Of a stretch of DNA of 29,108 nt, positions 1 through 7,880 are shown in pieces. The stretch lies in assembly GCA_041589565.1 (NCBI GenBank), contig JBFHVL010000011.1, forward strand, positions 1 through 29,108, read 5' to 3'. The notes under the pieces are model-generated. The model made no database searches. It saw nothing but the letters and a program-made list of their open reading frames with translations, and was not told where the DNA came from. The position numbers and the translations under genes were made by a program. The stretch is from Pleionea sp041589565 (GTDB lineage Bacteria > Pseudomonadota > Gammaproteobacteria > Enterobacterales > Kangiellaceae). How positions within the stretch are numbered: the first letter of the stretch is position 1; each line of letters opens with the position of its first letter.

Positions 1-23
1 CACCGCTTCGCTGTGTGCGAGTC

Positions 24-47
24 ACCTTTGTCAAACGCGACAAAGGT
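24..47. repeat. Hairpin repeat, 9-bp perfect arms
   Basis: ACCTTTGTC (24-32) and its exact complement GACAAAGGT (39-47) flank a 6-nt loop. The flanks are simple GC-rich text (CGCTTCGCTG before, TTTCGCTGCGCTGG after). The layout resembles dispersed intergenic hairpin repeats of gammaproteobacteria. No second copy was found in this window, so repeat status is inferred from its look. There is no T-run beside it, so it does not look like an intrinsic terminator. Confidence 0.5.
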
Positions 48-220
48 AACCCAAAACGCTTTTCGCTGCGCTGGCCATTCGTTCAGAGTCTATCGAAAAT
101 AAGTCAATTCTACTGACGGATTTGATGCTACCTGATACAGCTGTCGATACTGGCTAAGATCACATTCTACTTGTCGTATAGCTTTTTGCTTCCATAAACA
201 CCGCCAACTTATCAAACTTG

Positions 221-247
221 TCATTCTGCGACTAGAACGCAGAATCC
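221..247. repeat. REP-like hairpin, 8-bp perfect arms
   Basis: ATTCTGCG (223-230) pairs exactly with CGCAGAAT (238-245) around the loop ACTAGAA. It begins with the GTCATT text that also opens the next element, 30 bp downstream. Short palindromes of this type (GTCATTCTGCG...CGCAGAATCC) are familiar as dispersed intergenic repeats in many bacterial genomes. It is non-coding. Confidence 0.55.
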
Positions 248-251
248 ACAT

Positions 252-277
252 GTCATTGCGAGCGTAGCGAAGCAATC
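252..277. repeat. REP-like element of the GTCATTGCGAGC type
   Basis: This reads GTCATTGCGAGCG followed by TAGCGAAGCAATC. The outer arms ATTGC (255-259) and GCAAT (272-276) are complementary, while the middle pairs imperfectly. The text is a widely dispersed bacterial intergenic repeat. With the hairpin at 221-247 it forms a head-to-tail pair. The remainder of the 436-bp gene-free left end (278-436) holds nothing I recognise. Confidence 0.55.
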
Positions 278-436
278 TCACAAATTTCGACAATTTCGTA
301 GAGAGCGTTTTTAACGCACCAACTCAAGAAACAAGATGTCTGCTCTTTATTTAATGCTGACGTTAGCTTTATCTATTTCCTCGCCACACTAGCGTCCTGT
401 AAACAGTCACAATATCTAATTACTTTATTGAGGGGG

Positions 437-2335
437 TTAATCCTTTAGTACATAGATATCACCACCAAAACTGCCTTGTATGGTCAGGTTTTGGTTACTC
501 AATGCTTTTAAGTAATCCAAATGAGCTTGTTCGATTTTTTGTCCAGGAACGAGCAATGGAATTCCCGGTGGATATGGTGTTACTAGCCCCGCGCAAATGC
601 GCCCTTCTGCTTCAGCCCAATGGATTGATTCGCGCTCTCCAAAAAAGGCTTCACTAGGCAAACAAGCGAGTTCAACCGGTGGAATAACAGCAGGTAATTG
701 AGGCTTACGACTGGAGCGACTTAACTTAACTTTTCCAGAGTCGAGTTTCTTCAGTGCATTGTAAAGACGGACTATTTTGGAACGAGTTCCGCCAAGTGTT
801 AGCAATACTAGAATAGTACTGTGTGTATACTTTTCGATCTCAAGACCAATCTCATCGAGTAAGAAGTTATGAACTTCACTCGGCGCACAGTCTAATGCTG
901 AAATATCAATTAATATCTTAAGCGGGTCATGTCCAAGATTATCTCCCGCATAATGCGGAAACATGACTTTAAAGTCCTCTGGCCCGAGTATTCTTACCTT
1001 AGATAGTGAACTCATCTGCTTTTTAAACTCAGCCACATGCTGCATAAGACTATTAAGAACTTTGTAGCCTTCCATCTCTAACTGCTTATGGCAAACATCT
1101 AACGAGGCAATGATTTGATACTTGGGTGATGTACTGGCATAAATGTTATAAATTTCTCTAAAAAAGTCTCGATCAAAGTCTGGGTCATTAATATGAATAT
1201 AGGATGCTTGCGAGAAAGCCGAAACTACTTTATGAGCCGAATGCGTCACATAATCAGCTCCCGAATTTATTGCCGAATAATAGCGATATTCTGGATGAAA
1301 TAACGAGTATGCAAACCAGGCTTCGTCAATAAATACCTTAATACCTTTGGCATGCGCCATTTCAACCACCTGATGCAAATCAAGTAACAGACCATCGTAG
1401 GTGCATCCAGTCAATACAATTAGTTTTGCATCAGGATTCTGCTCAATTTTTTCTTTTATTTCACCCAGTGTAGGTGGAGAGAAAATTCCATACTGTGGAT
1501 CAAACACACTGTTTAAATAAATCGGCAAACTTGCAGATTGCAAAACACCGTAATGAACCGACTTATGACAATTACGATCGACGATTACCTTATCACCGCT
1601 TCGTAACAAAGTTTGAAGTATTATTTTGTTTGAGGTCGAAGAACCGTTAGTAACAAAATAAGTGTGTTTTGACTCAAACGTTGTCGCAGCTGCCTGCTGA
1701 GCTCTACCGATACAATGTGTACTGTCTGAAAGCGAACCTAGTGAGTCGACTGAAACGGATAAATCTCCAACAAATACATTTCGTCCATAGAACTGATAAA
1801 AGTCGTTTATGTATGGCGAATTTCTAAAGCTACTACCACCACTATGTCCGGGTGTATGCCAAGAATCATTAGACTCGGCAACGTATCTTCGGTAAGCCGA
1901 CCAAAATGGTGTTTGTGTTCGATCGTCAAAGTCATTGATCAGGTAACCAATGATTTGTTCAGGATCCGAAAACACCTCATCTTTAAAAAAGAAAGACTCG
2001 ATATCACTCGATTCATCAATAAGTTCAAGCCCTTTAGCATCATCACCAACCAAATAGACCGGAAGCTCGATTCGAATGGTTTTTATATGCTGCACCATGT
2101 GAGCCAATGAACGTCTGTCTTTCGCAGTTTCGGTATCCCAAATTAAAACAACGGCCTGAATATCACCGTCATTCGTCACTTGCGCTATCGCATCATCCTG
2201 ATCTTCGCTTTCGATGACATCGATTTCGATATCGTTGCGCTCAAAGCTATCGGCAGTGCGACGAAAACTCTTGGTAAGCTCGTCACGCGACTCCTCGTAT
2301 TCGTCGAGTAATAGGATCCTTAAAATAGGCTTCAT
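437..2335 (-). CDS. Orn/Lys/Arg decarboxylase, PLP-dependent, with receiver-like N-terminal domain
   Basis: This is a fold-type I amino-acid decarboxylase of the ornithine/lysine/arginine group, cytosolic, producing a polyamine or cadaverine-type amine and consuming a proton. Residues 1-135 match the receiver-like N-terminal wing domain (ILLLDEYEES start). The PLP core follows: TPGHSGG at 161-167, VTNGSSTSNK around 228-237, DRNCHKS at 253-259, DEAW at 337-340, and the SAHK motif with the Schiff-base lysine at K369. The C-terminal domain carries YPPGIPLLVPG. At 632 residues it is shorter than E. coli CadA, AdiA or SpeF (about 710-755). AAGGA lies just upstream of the ATG. It lies 109 bp downstream of the HAD phosphatase gene on the same strand. 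The substrate cannot be settled from sequence. Confidence 0.9.
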   Translation of the reverse strand: MKPILRILLLDEYEESRDELTKSFRRTADSFERNDIEIDVIESEDQDDAIAQVTNDGDIQAVVLIWDTETAKDRRSLAHMVQHIKTIRIELPVYLVGDDAKGLELIDESSDIESFFFKDEVFSDPEQIIGYLINDFDDRTQTPFWSAYRRYVAESNDSWHTPGHSGGSSFRNSPYINDFYQFYGRNVFVGDLSVSVDSLGSLSDSTHCIGRAQQAAATTFESKHTYFVTNGSSTSNKIILQTLLRSGDKVIVDRNCHKSVHYGVLQSASLPIYLNSVFDPQYGIFSPPTLGEIKEKIEQNPDAKLIVLTGCTYDGLLLDLHQVVEMAHAKGIKVFIDEAWFAYSLFHPEYRYYSAINSGADYVTHSAHKVVSAFSQASYIHINDPDFDRDFFREIYNIYASTSPKYQIIASLDVCHKQLEMEGYKVLNSLMQHVAEFKKQMSSLSKVRILGPEDFKVMFPHYAGDNLGHDPLKILIDISALDCAPSEVHNFLLDEIGLEIEKYTHSTILVLLTLGGTRSKIVRLYNALKKLDSGKVKLSRSSRKPQLPAVIPPVELACLPSEAFFGERESIHWAEAEGRICAGLVTPYPPGIPLLVPGQKIEQAHLDYLKALSNQNLTIQGSFGGDIYVLKD

Positions 2336-2444
2336 TGATGTTCCTTGGTTAACTTGCCAACTCTGTCTGCTGCCAAGTGCTTGAAATGTAATACCGAATA
2401 TTTATGGCTAGGAAAGAGGCTACTTAATTGTGTTTCAAGATTTA

Positions 2445-3095
2445 TCACAGGTTAAACACCTGCTGCAACTCGCGGATATCATCGATAATAAGCGCGGGCG
2501 AGCATTCTTTTAAACTTTCCACGGTATGAGCACCATAGGATACTCCGATACTCGCGACTTGAGCATTATTGGCCATTAAAAGGTCATGTGAGGTATCGCC
2601 GATCATGACGCACTGTTCTTTTAACCAGCAATTACGATGCGTCAGCTGATGCAGCATATCAGGACTGGGCTTTCCTTCCGCTTCTCCCGCGCAAATCGAA
2701 TCGGTGAAGACCTGTTCTATGGGGAGATCTTTCATAACACGCTCGAGCCCGGGTCGTCGTTTACCCGTTGCCACCGCCAGCTCATAACCGCGAGACTTTA
2801 ACCAATAGAGTGTCTCCTCTACGCCCTCAAATAATGGTGTATCTGCGTGATTTCCCTCCACATACTGATAGCGATATTCTTCGAACAGCTTACTGTATTC
2901 AGCCGTTTCTGTTCCAGGAAAGAGCAATTCAAAAGTGTGCTCCAAACTCAAACCGATAATATGACGAACGGCGCTTTCATCTGGTACCGGAAGTTTTAGT
3001 ACCCTCGCCGTTTCCTGCATTGCAGAGACTATTCGTGGGGCTGAATCCATCAGAGTTCCATCCCAGTCAAAAATTAGGTGCTTAATCGATTGCAT
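2445..3095 (-). CDS. HAD-superfamily phosphatase (Gph-like)
   Basis: This is a soluble HAD-IA hydrolase that would remove phosphate from a small metabolite through an aspartyl-phosphate intermediate. Motif I is DWDGT with D10 and D12, motif II is in VATGKRRPG, and motif IV is MIGDTSHD. An alpha-helical cap lies between motifs I and II. Its 216 residues are normal for phosphoglycolate-phosphatase-like proteins. The start has an AAGGA site. The gene begins 17 bp after rluC stops, so the two are probably co-transcribed. A HAD protein directly after rluC is a common gammaproteobacterial arrangement. The substrate is unknown, so no symbol is given. Confidence 0.9.
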   Translation of the reverse strand: MQSIKHLIFDWDGTLMDSAPRIVSAMQETARVLKLPVPDESAVRHIIGLSLEHTFELLFPGTETAEYSKLFEEYRYQYVEGNHADTPLFEGVEETLYWLKSRGYELAVATGKRRPGLERVMKDLPIEQVFTDSICAGEAEGKPSPDMLHQLTHRNCWLKEQCVMIGDTSHDLLMANNAQVASIGVSYGAHTVESLKECSPALIIDDIRELQQVFNL

Positions 3096-3112
3096 AATAA
3101 TCCTTGGCTGGG

Positions 3113-4048
3113 CTAACTCAACTTAGAGAGCAAGTCGAACATTGCCGCATCATATTCAGCTTTTACACTAATCCGCTTGCCTTCACGTTTCTCAAAGAAC
3201 TCAAGTTTGCGAGCATGCAAAAACAAACGTGTAAATCCATAACGCTCTTTTAATAATTGATTAAATGTTTCATCACCGTATTTGGGGTCACCCGCCAGTG
3301 GACAGCCAACAAATTGAGCATGAACTCGAATTTGATGGGTTCTGCCGGTAATTGGGCTACATTGAACCAAAGTGCAATTGTCGAAGCTTTGCTCAACCAC
3401 AAACTCCGTTACCGAAGGTTTGCCCTCGTTATCGACTCGAACAATTCGCTCGCCTGACTTTAATGTGTTCTTTAATAGAGGAGCGTCCACTCTTCGAGTT
3501 CGTTTAGGCCAGCGACCGGCAGCCAAAGCTACATATTCCTTGTAAAGTGTCTTTTCTCGAAGCTGCTCGTGCAGATATCGCAGCGCACTGCGCTTTTTAG
3601 CGACCAGCAAACAGCCACTGGTATCTCTGTCGAGTCGATGAACTAACTCTAAAAACCGTGCATCAGGTCTTAGCTGACGTAAGGCTTCGATAACACCGAA
3701 TGAAAGACCACTACCACCGTGTACTGCCCAACCGCATGGTTTATTAACCACCATTACTGCGTCAGATTCATAAATTATATGCCGCTCGAGCTCCTGAACT
3801 TTATCGAGTTTTACATTTACCGGCGCCTGTGTTTGTTCCGAGACTCTGACTGGCGGTACTCGCACTTCATCACCACACACGAGTTTATAGGGAGCTTTCA
3901 CCCGCTTTTTATTCACCCGCACTTCACCTTTTCGCAAAATACGGTAAATATGACTCTTCGGTACGCCTTTCAGCAGGGTGACCAGAAAGTTGTCAATTCT
4001 CTGGCCTTCATGGCTATCATCTATTGTAATTAACTGGACTTTATTCAA
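3113..4048 (-). CDS. rluC: 23S rRNA pseudouridine synthase RluC
   Basis: RluC converts uridines 955, 2504 and 2580 (E. coli numbering) of 23S rRNA to pseudouridine. The N-terminus is an S4 RNA-binding domain (GQRIDNFL, then YRILRKGEVRVNKKR). The catalytic domain has the HRLDRDTSG motif with the catalytic aspartate, followed by GRTHQIRVH. The match to E. coli RluC is close along the whole 311 residues. The start is TTG with no strong ribosome site upstream, but its N-terminus aligns with the family, so translation may be modest. It is divergent from rne, as is usual in gammaproteobacteria, and leads the rluC-HAD unit. Confidence 0.95.
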   Translation of the reverse strand: MNKVQLITIDDSHEGQRIDNFLVTLLKGVPKSHIYRILRKGEVRVNKKRVKAPYKLVCGDEVRVPPVRVSEQTQAPVNVKLDKVQELERHIIYESDAVMVVNKPCGWAVHGGSGLSFGVIEALRQLRPDARFLELVHRLDRDTSGCLLVAKKRSALRYLHEQLREKTLYKEYVALAAGRWPKRTRRVDAPLLKNTLKSGERIVRVDNEGKPSVTEFVVEQSFDNCTLVQCSPITGRTHQIRVHAQFVGCPLAGDPKYGDETFNQLLKERYGFTRLFLHARKLEFFEKREGKRISVKAEYDAAMFDLLSKLS

Positions 4049-4097
4049 TTTGACTATTCTTTAAGCAAATCAGAAGGTTATCGAATTGCTATTTTAG

Positions 4098-4121
4098 CAT
4101 CAATTAATAAATAAATTGATG
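4098..4121. promoter_or_regulatory. Inverted repeat overlapping the rne -35
   Basis: CATCAATT (4098-4105) and AATTGATG (4114-4121) are perfect complements separated by an AT-only 8-bp spacer. The right arm contains the proposed -35 hexamer of rne. It lies between the divergent rluC and rne genes, so a bound protein could affect both. No known operator family is recognised, and an AT-rich palindrome can arise by chance. Confidence 0.35.
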
Positions 4122-4144
4122 GTGCGTTGCATCCCTGCTATATT
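4116..4144 (+). promoter_or_regulatory. Putative sigma70 promoter of rne
   Basis: TTGATG (4116-4121), 17 bp, then TATATT (4139-4144). This matches the consensus at 4/6 and 5/6 with ideal spacing. Transcription would begin near 4151, giving an rne leader of roughly 510 nt, in keeping with the long autoregulatory leader of E. coli rne. Confidence 0.55.
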
Positions 4145-4150
4145 CCACTT

Positions 4151-4664
4151 GTTATAAATACGGCGCAAAGCGCCCGGAGCGCACGCTCCAGAACAATTGA
4201 AAGATTTACTCGCCTGTAGCCTTAGAGGCAAAACGGCATCTAAGAGAAAAAGGGTTAATACTACGCCCCTTCATGAAAGGAGGCTGATCGTCAACCTCCA
4301 CTCCATGAGCTACAGGTAACTATGACATGGCAATAACACGACAGGTGACTGCCAGAAAGGTGATTGGCTAGCGAGCATAAGACTCTTAAACATGAGCAGC
4401 CCGCGGGAATTTTGAGCATTGTTGTTTAGAGAACTGGGCATCACTAACACGCCCGTCCAAGAGACACTCTCCAACAGTGCTGACGATAGGATTATCTATC
4501 AAGGAAAGTAACGTTTGATAATACTTTCAGTAGGTTACATTCACACTCGTTAGTGCTGGCATTAAAGGCACTAACTGGTGTGTTTTTCTGATCCTGCATT
4601 CCTTATCCACCAATCTCCCTCGGTTGTCCCTGTTCTTTAAAAAAGAACGAGAGACATTACAACA
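4151..4664 (+). promoter_or_regulatory. Long structured 5' leader of rne
   Basis: No ORF is convincing here, but complementary segments nest well. CCTGTAGC (4213-4220) pairs with GCTACAGG (4309-4316) and encloses CTTAGA/TCTAAG (4221-4226 with 4239-4244) and an arm built on GGAGG/CCTCC, forming a multiway junction. A second hairpin at 4542-4582 has 5- and 8-bp helices (CACAC/GTGTG and GTTAGTGC/GCACTAAC) and is followed directly by TTTTT, so it resembles a terminator or attenuator. A third, GTTCTTT-AAA-AAAGAAC (4632-4648), sits against the weak ribosome site of rne. In E. coli the rne leader lets RNase E cut its own mRNA. A similar role here is inferred. Confidence 0.6.
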
Positions 4665-7600
4665 ATGAAACGCATGTTAATTAATGCAACTCAGCAAGAA
4701 GAATTGCGAGTTGCTCTGGTCGACGGACAACGCCTTTACGATTTAGACATTGAGCTTCCTGGAAGAGAACAAAAGAAAGCCAACGTCTATAAAGGAAAAA
4801 TTACTCGAATTGAACCGAGTCTTGAAGCCGCATTTGTTGACTATGGCGCAGAACGCCATGGTTTCCTACCACTCAAAGAGATTGCCCGCAGTTATTTCAA
4901 AGACCCCTCTGTACGAGGACGCCTGAATATTAAGGACGTCGTATCCGAAGGTCAGGAACTGATCGTGCAAATTGATAAAGAAGAACGTGGTCAAAAAGGC
5001 GCAGCCTTAACTACGTTTATCAGTCTTGCCGGATGTTATGTGGTTTTAATGCCCAACAACCCTCGTGCCGGTGGAATTTCACGTCGTATCGAAGGTGAGG
5101 AGCGCGACGAGCTTAAAGAAGCTCTACGCAGCATTGAAGTCCCTAAAGGTATGGGCTGTATTGTTCGAACTGCCGGTGTCGGCCGCAACGCCGAAGAACT
5201 GCAATGGGATCTCGGTGTACTACTCAATATCTGGGAAGCAATTCAAAAAGAAGCCGAAGCGCGCCCCGCTCCTTTCTTGATTCACCAGGAAAGCGACGTT
5301 CTAATCCGTGCAGTTCGTGATTATCTGCGTCCCGACGTTGGTGAAATTATCATCGACAAGCAAGAAGCTTTCGATAAAGTACGAAACTATCTGCAATTAA
5401 TTCGTCCAGACTTTGTTAATCGAGTAAAGCTCTACACCGATCGCGAGTTCCCTTTATTTAATCGCTATCAAATTGAGTCGCAAATTGAGTCCGCGTTCCA
5501 GCGCGAAGTGCAACTTCCCTCTGGAGGCTCCATTGTAATCGACCCGACTGAAGCATTGATTTCCATCGATATTAACTCGGCACGCGCAACAAAAGGCTCC
5601 GACATCGAAGAAACAGCTTTAAATACCAATATTGAAGCGGCACAGGAAATTGCTCGACAACTTCGATTACGTGATATCGGCGGATTAATTGTTATCGATT
5701 TCATCGATATGTCGCCCGTTAAACATCAGCGCGAAGTTGAACGCGTCCTTAACGAAGCTTTACAGCAAGATCGCGCACGAGTTCAGATAGGCCGCATTTC
5801 CCGATTCGGTCTGTTAGAAATGTCGCGTCAACGCCTTAAGCCTTCCCTGGGTGAATCAAGCCAGGAGACCTGTCCTCGCTGTAGCGGCGTTGGTCGAATT
5901 CGTGGAATTGAATCATTATCGCTATCAATTTTCCGTTTAATTGAAGAAGAAGCGGCTAAAGAGTCAACCTCTCAAGTACAAGCTTTCCTTCCTGTTGAAG
6001 TTGCGACTTTCCTGCTCAACGAAAAACGAAAGATCATTGCAGCTATCGAAAAGCGTCGTAAGGTTAAGGTTGTGCTGGTTCCAAACCCAGACTTTGAAAC
6101 ACCCCACTTCGATATTCTTCGATTAAGAGAAGAAGATGTTACCGATCATCGTAGTTTTGAATTAAAAATTGAATCGCCTGAAGAAGATACCGGCACCAAA
6201 GCTTACGCGCCTCCTGCAGCGAAAACTTCGACGGAAATGCCAGCGGTTCAGGCTATTCAAGCGCCAACGGCTCCTGCACCGGTAAAACCAAAGAAAAAAG
6301 AAAAGAAGAAAAGCGAACCTGGTTTGCTAGCTCGTATTTTCGGTTTTCTGTTTGGTTCCGATGATAAAAAGAAGAAAAAGAAAAAGTATGATGACCAAGG
6401 CCGAGGCAATCGGGGCCGCCGTCAAAATCAACGTGGAGGCAAAAACCGCAGACCTCGTCGTGGACAAAGTAACCGCGGTCAATCCAATCGCGATGATACC
6501 AACCGCGATAATCGCGATTCTTCGAATCGTGAAACCAGTGGCCGCGACAACACTCAGAGTAACCGGGGTCGTCGCGATAATACTAATCGAGGTCAACAGC
6601 AAGATCAGCGACGTCAGAGCCAGTCTCAACGCCAGCGCTCGGAAAAATCACAAGATCAGCAATCCGCTCCTGTTGATACTAAACGCGAGCAACGAGTATC
6701 ACGAGCTGAACGACTTGAAGAGCAAAAGGTTGCGAGAGAGAAAAACCGAAAGTTAGCCGAGCGCGCCTTAGCAAATGATGAAAATAAACATTCTTCAGTG
6801 GAGGTTCAAGCGAAGGCATCAACCGATAACGCTGTGACTCCAAAAGCTAATGCAGCGGTTGCAGAAACTCAAAAGCCCACAGATTCGAAAGAAACTATCA
6901 AGCAAAAGTCTCCAGCGAAACCGGAATCGGCTACGATTGAAAAAGCTAGCGATACTCATGCCGACAAAGCAATCATGTCAGAAATCACTGAGAATAAAAC
7001 TGACGCTTCAGCTTCTGTCTCGAACGAGTCTAAAGCTGAAGATAAGCCTTTTGTTCCCAGTTTTGATCAGGCAATAAGCGAGGCAGCTTCAACCGAAGAT
7101 GTGTCAGAGCAAGCTAAACCGAAAGCTTCAACAGAAATATCTCAAGTTGAAGAAAAAGCTGAAGAAGCGCAGTCTGAAGTAAGCGCAGCGAAGCAACCAG
7201 AAGCTTCAGAAAAATCCGAACAGTCAGAAACTAATGAGGCATCAACTCCAGAATTAGCAAAGCCGACAGTTGCGGATACAGTAGCAGTCGAAGAGAAAAC
7301 GGCAACCGAAGAAAAGCAAAGCTCTGTTAAGCCGGTTGAAAAACCTAAGCAGTTTATTGGACACTCTTCCAGCCCAATGGCGAAACCTCAGTCAATTGGA
7401 GAGTTACAACCTGTAGAGCTAAAGTTTGAATCAAGCGCAGATTTAACACCGCCGATCACACAAACGGTAGCCAGTGATAGTAACGCCAAGTCAAAAAGTG
7501 AAAGCCCTATGACGAAAGCCTCAATTGCATCACTGGAACAATCAATCTCCTCTTTGGAGCAAGAGCTGGAACAACAGGCAGGCAAAACCACTGAGTCTAG

Positions 7601-7700
7601 CGAAAAACCTGGCGGTGCCGAAGTTACATCAGAAGATTCTTCCAAACAGGAAGAAAGCCCTGAAAAACCTACTGACAGCGAGCAAAAAACGCTGTTTTAA
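4665..7700 (+). CDS. rne: Ribonuclease E
   Basis: This is the endonuclease that initiates mRNA decay and processes rRNA and tRNA, and it scaffolds the degradosome at the inner membrane. The N-terminal half is nearly E. coli-like, with an S1 domain at about 39-119, catalytic aspartates at D302 (IDINSARA) and D345 (VIDFIDM), and the Zn-link CPRC at 403-406. The non-catalytic half starts with a lysine-rich stretch and GLLARIFGFLFG (553-564), an amphipathic membrane-anchoring helix. Next comes an Arg/Asn/Gln-rich RNA-binding segment with repeated NRG/NRD units (about 580-680), then a long Glu/Ser/Ala/Lys-rich disordered tail containing SPMAK and SPMTK motifs. Total length is 1011 residues, within the family range. 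The ATG is preceded only by a weak GAGAG site beneath a hairpin. Confidence 0.98.
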   Translation: MKRMLINATQQEELRVALVDGQRLYDLDIELPGREQKKANVYKGKITRIEPSLEAAFVDYGAERHGFLPLKEIARSYFKDPSVRGRLNIKDVVSEGQELIVQIDKEERGQKGAALTTFISLAGCYVVLMPNNPRAGGISRRIEGEERDELKEALRSIEVPKGMGCIVRTAGVGRNAEELQWDLGVLLNIWEAIQKEAEARPAPFLIHQESDVLIRAVRDYLRPDVGEIIIDKQEAFDKVRNYLQLIRPDFVNRVKLYTDREFPLFNRYQIESQIESAFQREVQLPSGGSIVIDPTEALISIDINSARATKGSDIEETALNTNIEAAQEIARQLRLRDIGGLIVIDFIDMSPVKHQREVERVLNEALQQDRARVQIGRISRFGLLEMSRQRLKPSLGESSQETCPRCSGVGRIRGIESLSLSIFRLIEEEAAKESTSQVQAFLPVEVATFLLNEKRKIIAAIEKRRKVKVVLVPNPDFETPHFDILRLREEDVTDHRSFELKIESPEEDTGTKAYAPPAAKTSTEMPAVQAIQAPTAPAPVKPKKKEKKKSEPGLLARIFGFLFGSDDKKKKKKKYDDQGRGNRGRRQNQRGGKNRRPRRGQSNRGQSNRDDTNRDNRDSSNRETSGRDNTQSNRGRRDNTNRGQQQDQRRQSQSQRQRSEKSQDQQSAPVDTKREQRVSRAERLEEQKVAREKNRKLAERALANDENKHSSVEVQAKASTDNAVTPKANAAVAETQKPTDSKETIKQKSPAKPESATIEKASDTHADKAIMSEITENKTDASASVSNESKAEDKPFVPSFDQAISEAASTEDVSEQAKPKASTEISQVEEKAEEAQSEVSAAKQPEASEKSEQSETNEASTPELAKPTVADTVAVEEKTATEEKQSSVKPVEKPKQFIGHSSSPMAKPQSIGELQPVELKFESSADLTPPITQTVASDSNAKSKSESPMTKASIASLEQSISSLEQELEQQAGKTTESSEKPGGAEVTSEDSSKQEESPEKPTDSEQKTLF

Positions 7701-7720
7701 AAAGCGCTATGTAATAACAG

Positions 7721-7749
7721 AAAAGCCGCTATTTCTAGCGGCTTTTTTT
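7721..7749 (+). terminator. Intrinsic terminator of rne (works both ways)
   Basis: AAAAGCCGCTA (7721-7731), loop TTTC, then TAGCGGCTTTT running into seven T residues. On the minus strand the same stem is followed by four T residues, so it can also stop transcription arriving from the serine hydrolase gene. Confidence 0.9.
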
Positions 7750-7880
7750 ATCGATCCCAGCTAATTTTTTGCCTAACAAATCGAATTCGACTAAATCTGC
7801 ACGCTAATAGTTTATGGCAATGTTGCCTATAACACTGAAACCAAGCATTAGTCAGTTTGACTCAATGCAAGTAGTAATTC

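Noticed and set aside
90..293. 67-codon minus-strand frame at the left end
   Set aside because: It runs across the REP-like hairpins, has no ribosome site of note and shows no protein-like pattern.
4213..4316. Independent trans-acting sRNA in the rluC-rne region
   Set aside because: No separate promoter and terminator pair was seen, so it is better read as part of the rne leader.
6327..6756. Overlapping frames of 100 and 134 codons within rne
   Set aside because: They are products of the repetitive Arg/Lys-rich codons of the RNase E tail. Their translations are low-complexity.
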